DNA from: Rhodospirillales bacterium
GTDB taxonomy: Bacteria; Pseudomonadota; Alphaproteobacteria; Reyranellales; Reyranellaceae
Assembly: GCA_016185145.1 (NCBI GenBank)
Contig: JACPOB010000109.1
Coordinates: 1-35,707, forward strand
DNA: 35,707 bases
Direction of reading: 5' to 3'
Each line of letters begins with the position of its first letter. Positions within the stretch are counted from its first letter, which is position 1. The notes under the pieces are model-generated. The model did no database searches. It was not told the DNA's origin and saw nothing but the letters and a program-made list of their open reading frames with translations. This document shows, piece by piece, positions 32,190 to 35,707 of the stretch. The position numbers and the translations under genes are program-made.

Positions 32190-33162
32190 TTTCAAAAAAC
32201 CTCGCCACCAGGAGGTCGCTCCACGGCTGACGGTTGCCGATGCCATGGAAGCCGACATGACCACCATGCTCGGTCAGCACCGGCGTAAGCGACGGATTCT
32301 GCGCCCAATCATACTCCCGATAGAGCGTTCCCGGTATCCAGGGATCGTCGAACGACGCCAGCACCAAGGTCGGGATGCCGATGCCGCCCATGAACCGCGT
32401 CGGCCGGCAGCGCTCGTAGTAGTCCTCGGCGCTGGCGAAGCCGTAGCGCGGCGCGATGAAGAAGTCGTCATAGTCCCAGACGGTGCGCGAGCCCATGATG
32501 GCGATGCGCTCGGTGGCCGAGACGACCGCGCCCTCGCCTGTCGCCTCGACCTTCATCTGGTCGAGGATGTAGCGGTGATAGAGGCGATTGCGCGGCCGCA
32601 TCATGTAGCGGCAGGTGACGGCCAGATCGATCGGCGCCGACACGCTGGCCGCTGCCAAGAGCGGCGCGGCCCGGCCCTCCTCGCCGAGATACTTGAGCAG
32701 CATGGCGCCGCCCAGGGAGTAGCCGACCGCGACCACGCCGTCGGCCGTCAGCTCCTCCGGCAGCACCGACAACAGCGCACGAAAATCCTGGCTGCGGCCG
32801 GCATAGTAGTGCTGGCCGCAGACGACGCGCGATGGGCCCGCACCGCGCAGGTTGAGGCGCAGCACGCGGCTGCCGCGATCGAGCAGCAGGCGGGCCATGC
32901 TGAAGATGTAGCGACTGTCCTCCGATCCGGTCAGGCCGTGGATGAGGATGGCAAGCGGTGCGCCGGCACGCGGCGTTGCCGGCTGATCGAGGCTCGCCAA
33001 CAGCGTGTCGCCGGTGCCGTCGGGCAGCGGAAACTTCAGCCGCTCGCTGCTGTGCGAGGCAAGGGTGTCGACACCGCGCAGGCGGTTGGCGATGGTCTGC
33101 AGGTCGCCGTTCCACCAGGGAAAGCGCGGCTGGAAGGGCGGCAGGTCGGATCGCAGGCTCAC
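32182..33162 (-). CDS. YheT-type alpha/beta hydrolase (first of a tandem pair)
   Basis: The 326-residue product has the YheT/ABHD-like features: FPWWNGDLQTIANRLRG at the start, the oxyanion segment LIHGLTGS (73-80), nucleophile elbow GYSLGG with Ser149, an Asp in DDPWIPG and the His in TEHGGHVGFHG. It is a cytosolic esterase-like enzyme of unknown substrate; no signal peptide. It is about 50% alike by eye to the next gene, 13 bases upstream. Normal length. Confidence 0.88.
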   Translation of the reverse strand: MSLRSDLPPFQPRFPWWNGDLQTIANRLRGVDTLASHSSERLKFPLPDGTGDTLLASLDQPATPRAGAPLAILIHGLTGSEDSRYIFSMARLLLDRGSRVLRLNLRGAGPSRVVCGQHYYAGRSQDFRALLSVLPEELTADGVVAVGYSLGGAMLLKYLGEEGRAAPLLAAASVSAPIDLAVTCRYMMRPRNRLYHRYILDQMKVEATGEGAVVSATERIAIMGSRTVWDYDDFFIAPRYGFASAEDYYERCRPTRFMGGIGIPTLVLASFDDPWIPGTLYREYDWAQNPSLTPVLTEHGGHVGFHGIGNRQPWSDLLVARFFENG

Positions 33163-33175
33163 GCCTCGAAGTCTA

Positions 33176-34198
33176 TCAGACCCGCTCCAGGAATTTCTCC
33201 AGGACCGTGTCGCACCACGGCCGGTCGCTGTCGGCCGAATGGAAGCCGAGATGCCCGCCGCCCTCGGCCATCACCGCCAGCAGCGAGGGATTGTCGGACC
33301 ATCTGAAGTCGCGATAGTAGCCGGCGGGGATCCACGGATCATCGCTCGCCGCCAGCACCAGGGTGGGTACGCGGATCTCCGGCATGTAGGCCAGCGGCGT
33401 GCACAGCGCGTAGTAGTCGTTGGCGCCGCGGAAGCCGTAACGCGGCGAGATGAAGCGATCGTCGTATTCTCGGACGGTCCTGGCCGTCCGCACGGTCTCG
33501 CGTTCCTCGTCCGACAGCCGGCCGCCTTCGCCCAGCGTCTCCTTCTTGAGATCGGCCAGGATGTAGTTGTGGTAGAGCCAGTTGCGCGGCCGCAGCATGT
33601 GCTCGCAGGTCTGCGCCAGGTCGAGCGGCGCGCAGATCGTGGCGGCCGCCCGCAGCGGCGAGAACGCGCCCTCCTCGCCGAGATACTTCAGCATCATCGC
33701 GCCGCCCATCGAATAGCCGACCGCGACCACGCCGTTATCGGTGAGCTCGTCGGGCAGTTGCGACAGGACGCGGCGGAAATCGGCGGTGCGTCCGATGTGA
33801 TAGTGCTCGCGGCAATACGGGCGCGAGGCGCCGCAGCCGCGCAGGTTCAGGCGCAGCACGCGATAGCCGAGATCGAGCAGATGGTGCGCCGCATTGAGGA
33901 TATGGGAGCTGTTCTCGCAGCCGGTGAAGCCGTGCACCAGGATGACCAAGGGACGCCCTTCCCTCGGTATCGCGGGCCGGTCGAGCATGCCCACCAGGAT
34001 ATCGCCGCTGCGGTCCGCCATACAGAAGCACACGCGCTCGCTGGCATGGGGCGACATATCGGACTGATAGGTGCCGAGCAGCACCGCGATCGTCTGCAGG
34101 TCGGCGCTCCACCACGGAAAGCGTGGTCTGAATGGCGGCAGGTCGAGGGAATCGATGGACGGGGGCACGTCGAATCCGTATTCACAGTTTCTTGCCAT
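33176..34198 (-). CDS. YheT-type alpha/beta hydrolase (second of a tandem pair)
   Basis: A 340-residue paralogue of the neighbouring hydrolase: FRPRFPWWSADLQTIAVLLG, LVHGFTGCENS, GYSMGG with the nucleophile Ser, RNWLYHNYILADLKKETLGEG, ASDDPWIPAGYYRD and GGGHLGFHS with the catalytic His. Two tandem copies suggest a recent duplication followed by divergence of the substrate pocket. The best start is ATG at 34198, which shares bases with the ATG of the divergent EamA gene. An in-frame GTG 30 bases downstream (codon 11) is an alternative. Confidence 0.86.
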   Translation of the reverse strand: MARNCEYGFDVPPSIDSLDLPPFRPRFPWWSADLQTIAVLLGTYQSDMSPHASERVCFCMADRSGDILVGMLDRPAIPREGRPLVILVHGFTGCENSSHILNAAHHLLDLGYRVLRLNLRGCGASRPYCREHYHIGRTADFRRVLSQLPDELTDNGVVAVGYSMGGAMMLKYLGEEGAFSPLRAAATICAPLDLAQTCEHMLRPRNWLYHNYILADLKKETLGEGGRLSDEERETVRTARTVREYDDRFISPRYGFRGANDYYALCTPLAYMPEIRVPTLVLAASDDPWIPAGYYRDFRWSDNPSLLAVMAEGGGHLGFHSADSDRPWCDTVLEKFLERV

Positions 34199-35075
34199 GA
34201 AAACGCGCGCCACTTCCCGAAGTTCCGCCGCCGCGGTCGGCATCGCCTGTGCCATCGGCGCCGCGGCGATCTTCAGCACGGCAGGCGTGATCGTGCGCCA
34301 CATCCATTTGCCGGCATGGGATGTGTCGTTCTGGCGGTCGGCCCTGCTCGTTGCCTCAATGCTGCCACTGCTTTTGCTGCAGCGCCGCGGCGTGTTGATC
34401 GATGTCCGCAACGCCGGGCTCGCGTTGCTCGCGAGCGCGGTGCTGCTTGCCGGAAGTTTCGTCAGCTTCATCCTCGCGCTCGGCCTGGCGCCCGTCGCCA
34501 ACGTGCTGCTCATGTTCGGCGCCACGCCGTTCATCACCGCGCTGCTGGCGCGCTTCTTCCTCGGCGAGCCGATCCATGGTCACACGATCCTCACCATGGC
34601 CGCTGCGGTGGTCGGCCTCGCCATCAGCGTCGCCGGGTCGGTACAGGCCGGCGCGCTCGCCGGCATGGCGGTGGCGTTCATCGTCGTGATCTGCATGAGC
34701 GGCAACTATGTCGTGGTGCGCCATCGCCGCGATGTCGGCATGGCGCCGGCGATCTGGCTGGCCGGCGTGATCTCGGGCCTGGTCGCCCTGCCGTTCGCCG
34801 AGCCGACCAATGTCACCTGGCAGCAGCTGCCGTGGCTGCTGGCGCTCAGCCCAGGCCAGCTCGCCGGCGGCCTGCTGCTCTACATGGCCAGCCTGAAGCG
34901 CATCCCGGCCGGACAGGCTGCCCTGCTCGGCCTGCTCGAGCTGGTGCTGGGCCCGGTCTGGGTGTGGCTGTTCGATGGCGAGAAGCCGGACGACCTGACG
35001 CTGCTCGGCGGCGTCATCGTGGTCGGCGCCGCCGCGGCGAACGTCTGGCTCGATTCGCGCCGGGCGACACGATAA
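34197..35075 (+). CDS. EamA/DMT-family transporter
   Basis: The 292-residue inner-membrane protein has about ten helices and the two EamA repeats: AVGIACAIGAAAIFSTAGVIVRHIHLPAWDVSFWRSALL, then LALGLAPVANVLLMFGATPFITALLARFFLGEPI, then MASLKRIPAGQAALLGLLELVLGPVWVWLFDGEKP. Such carriers export amino acids or metabolites; substrate unknown. Start chosen at MKTRATSR; the upstream frame runs from 34071 but lies within the hydrolase coding region. Confidence 0.9.
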   Translation: MKTRATSRSSAAAVGIACAIGAAAIFSTAGVIVRHIHLPAWDVSFWRSALLVASMLPLLLLQRRGVLIDVRNAGLALLASAVLLAGSFVSFILALGLAPVANVLLMFGATPFITALLARFFLGEPIHGHTILTMAAAVVGLAISVAGSVQAGALAGMAVAFIVVICMSGNYVVVRHRRDVGMAPAIWLAGVISGLVALPFAEPTNVTWQQLPWLLALSPGQLAGGLLLYMASLKRIPAGQAALLGLLELVLGPVWVWLFDGEKPDDLTLLGGVIVVGAAAANVWLDSRRATR

Positions 35076-35215
35076 GTCTCATTGGACCACGGGTCTCCAG
35101 GCCGCTCATGCTCTTTCGGACCGCGAGCTTCCAGCTCGCTCAGATTCATGAGCGCGCAGGATGCGCGCGGTCCGGAAGACGAAGATCATGAGCGGGCCTG
35201 GAGCCCCGCGGCCGC
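35076..35215. repeat. Family-A palindromic repeat, mosaic copy
   Basis: The element starts GTCTCATTGGACC and contains CTCTTTCGGACCGCGAGC and GCGCGCGGTCCGGAAGA, followed by GGGCCTGGAGCCCCGCGG. The two inner arms do not match each other (GCGAGCTTCCAGCTCGC versus GCGCGCAGGATGCGCGC), so it looks like a mosaic of two copies. It lies between the EamA gene and the CoA-transferase gene. Confidence 0.82.
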
Positions 35216-35293
35216 CCGCGCCCTGCGAGACGGCGTCCGGTGCGGTGAAATGGCCGGCTGGATTCGGGACGGGGCACTGGCTAAAAAATCATC

Positions 35294-35707
35294 ATGACCC
35301 AAGCTCATAAGGGCCCGTTGTCGGGCGTCGTCGTCATCGATCTGTCGCGCATCCTGGCCGGCCCCTACTGCACCCTGCTGATGGCCGAGATGGGCGCGCG
35401 CGTGATCAAGGTCGAGCCGCCCAAGGGCGGCGACGATGCGCGGGCCTACGGCCCGTTCGTCAACGGCAAGTCGACCTACTTCGCCTCGGTCAACCGCGGC
35501 AAGGAGAGCATCGCGCTCGACCTCAAGGCCGAGGCCGACCGCAAGATCTTCGAGAAGCTTCTCGAAAAGGCCGACGTGATCGTCGAGAACTTCCGTCCCG
35601 GCACGATGGAGAAGCTGGGCTACGGCTGGGACACGCTGCACAAGAAGTATCCCAAGCTGATCTACGCCTCGGCCTCGGGCTTCGGCCACACCGGCCCCAA
35701 CTCCAAG
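35294..35707 (+). CDS. CaiB/BaiF-family (type III) CoA transferase, N-terminal part
   Basis: The first 138 codons, cut off by the window end: LSGVVVIDLSRILAGPYCTLLMAEMGARVIKVEPP, DARAYGPFVNGKSTYFASVNRGKESIALDLK, DVIVENFRPGTMEKLGYGWD and YASASGFGHTGPNSK. This is the standard N-terminal domain of type III CoA transferases, which move CoA between organic acids. The catalytic Asp lies further on, outside the window. The ATG follows the repeat by 78 bases; a weak AAAAAATC stretch precedes it, without a strong ribosome site. Confidence 0.9.
   Translation, partial: MTQAHKGPLSGVVVIDLSRILAGPYCTLLMAEMGARVIKVEPPKGGDDARAYGPFVNGKSTYFASVNRGKESIALDLKAEADRKIFEKLLEKADVIVENFRPGTMEKLGYGWDTLHKKYPKLIYASASGFGHTGPNSK

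Noticed and set aside
33005..35191. 728-residue plus-strand frame over the hydrolases
   Set aside because: It lies antisense to the two YheT-type genes and shifts into no family; EamA is in another frame.

Overview
The window is GC-rich (clearly above 60% by eye), densely packed DNA of an alphaproteobacterium. The evidence for that group is an Irr-type operator candidate, a Mg-type HemB, palindromic intergenic repeats of the CCTCACCCTGAGGAG kind, TTT/Bug and NMT1-type transport genes and many ATGA-coupled genes. A Reyranella- or Bradyrhizobium-like host is my inference; nothing in the window fixes the genus. I see no tRNA, rRNA, CRISPR, prophage or intact transposase.

Left part (1-7600): a redox island. 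A truncated aspartate dehydrogenase gene (minus) faces a thioredoxin-reductase-like flavoprotein. Behind it lies a gene that a standard caller would split in two: its in-frame TGA at 1914-1916 sits in the motif Sec-Gly-Ser-Cys, and a hairpin directly behind it has its G-U loop in the same register as the E. coli fdhF SECIS. I read it as a UGSC-family selenoprotein of 155 residues. It overlaps by ATGA with two mutually paralogous 331-345-residue proteins with conserved cysteines and no function known to me. A rubrerythrin-like gene with altered iron-ligand positions and a broken katG follow, then a DUF2459-type lipoprotein.

Middle (7700-22400): a small secreted protein; a relic of a sugar ABC permease; a long minus-strand catabolic operon (TIM-barrel isomerase, enolase-superfamily protein, NAD-binding epimerase-like protein, acetyltransferase, DapA-type aldolase, amidase, four-helix membrane protein, amidohydrolase, Bug-type binding protein); a divergent NMT1-type ABC importer (permease, binding protein, ATPase); a glutaryl-CoA-dehydrogenase gene that lacks the FAD loop; and a TSUP permease. 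The substrate of the operon cannot be read from the sequence.

Right part (22500-35707): GST-like protein, CorA, ABM monooxygenase, a MaoC-like gene with an amber codon, HAD hydrolase, GST, then a valine-degradation set (mmsB, 3-hydroxyisobutyryl-CoA hydrolase, acyl-CoA dehydrogenase), then hemB with a NUDIX gene, two tandem YheT-type hydrolases, an EamA transporter and the start of a CaiB-type CoA transferase.

Three families of palindromic intergenic repeats punctuate the window. Several genes (nadX-like, katG, ugpE-like, gcdH, maoC-like) carry deletions or stops, so gene decay, or a consensus of uneven quality, is a theme here.
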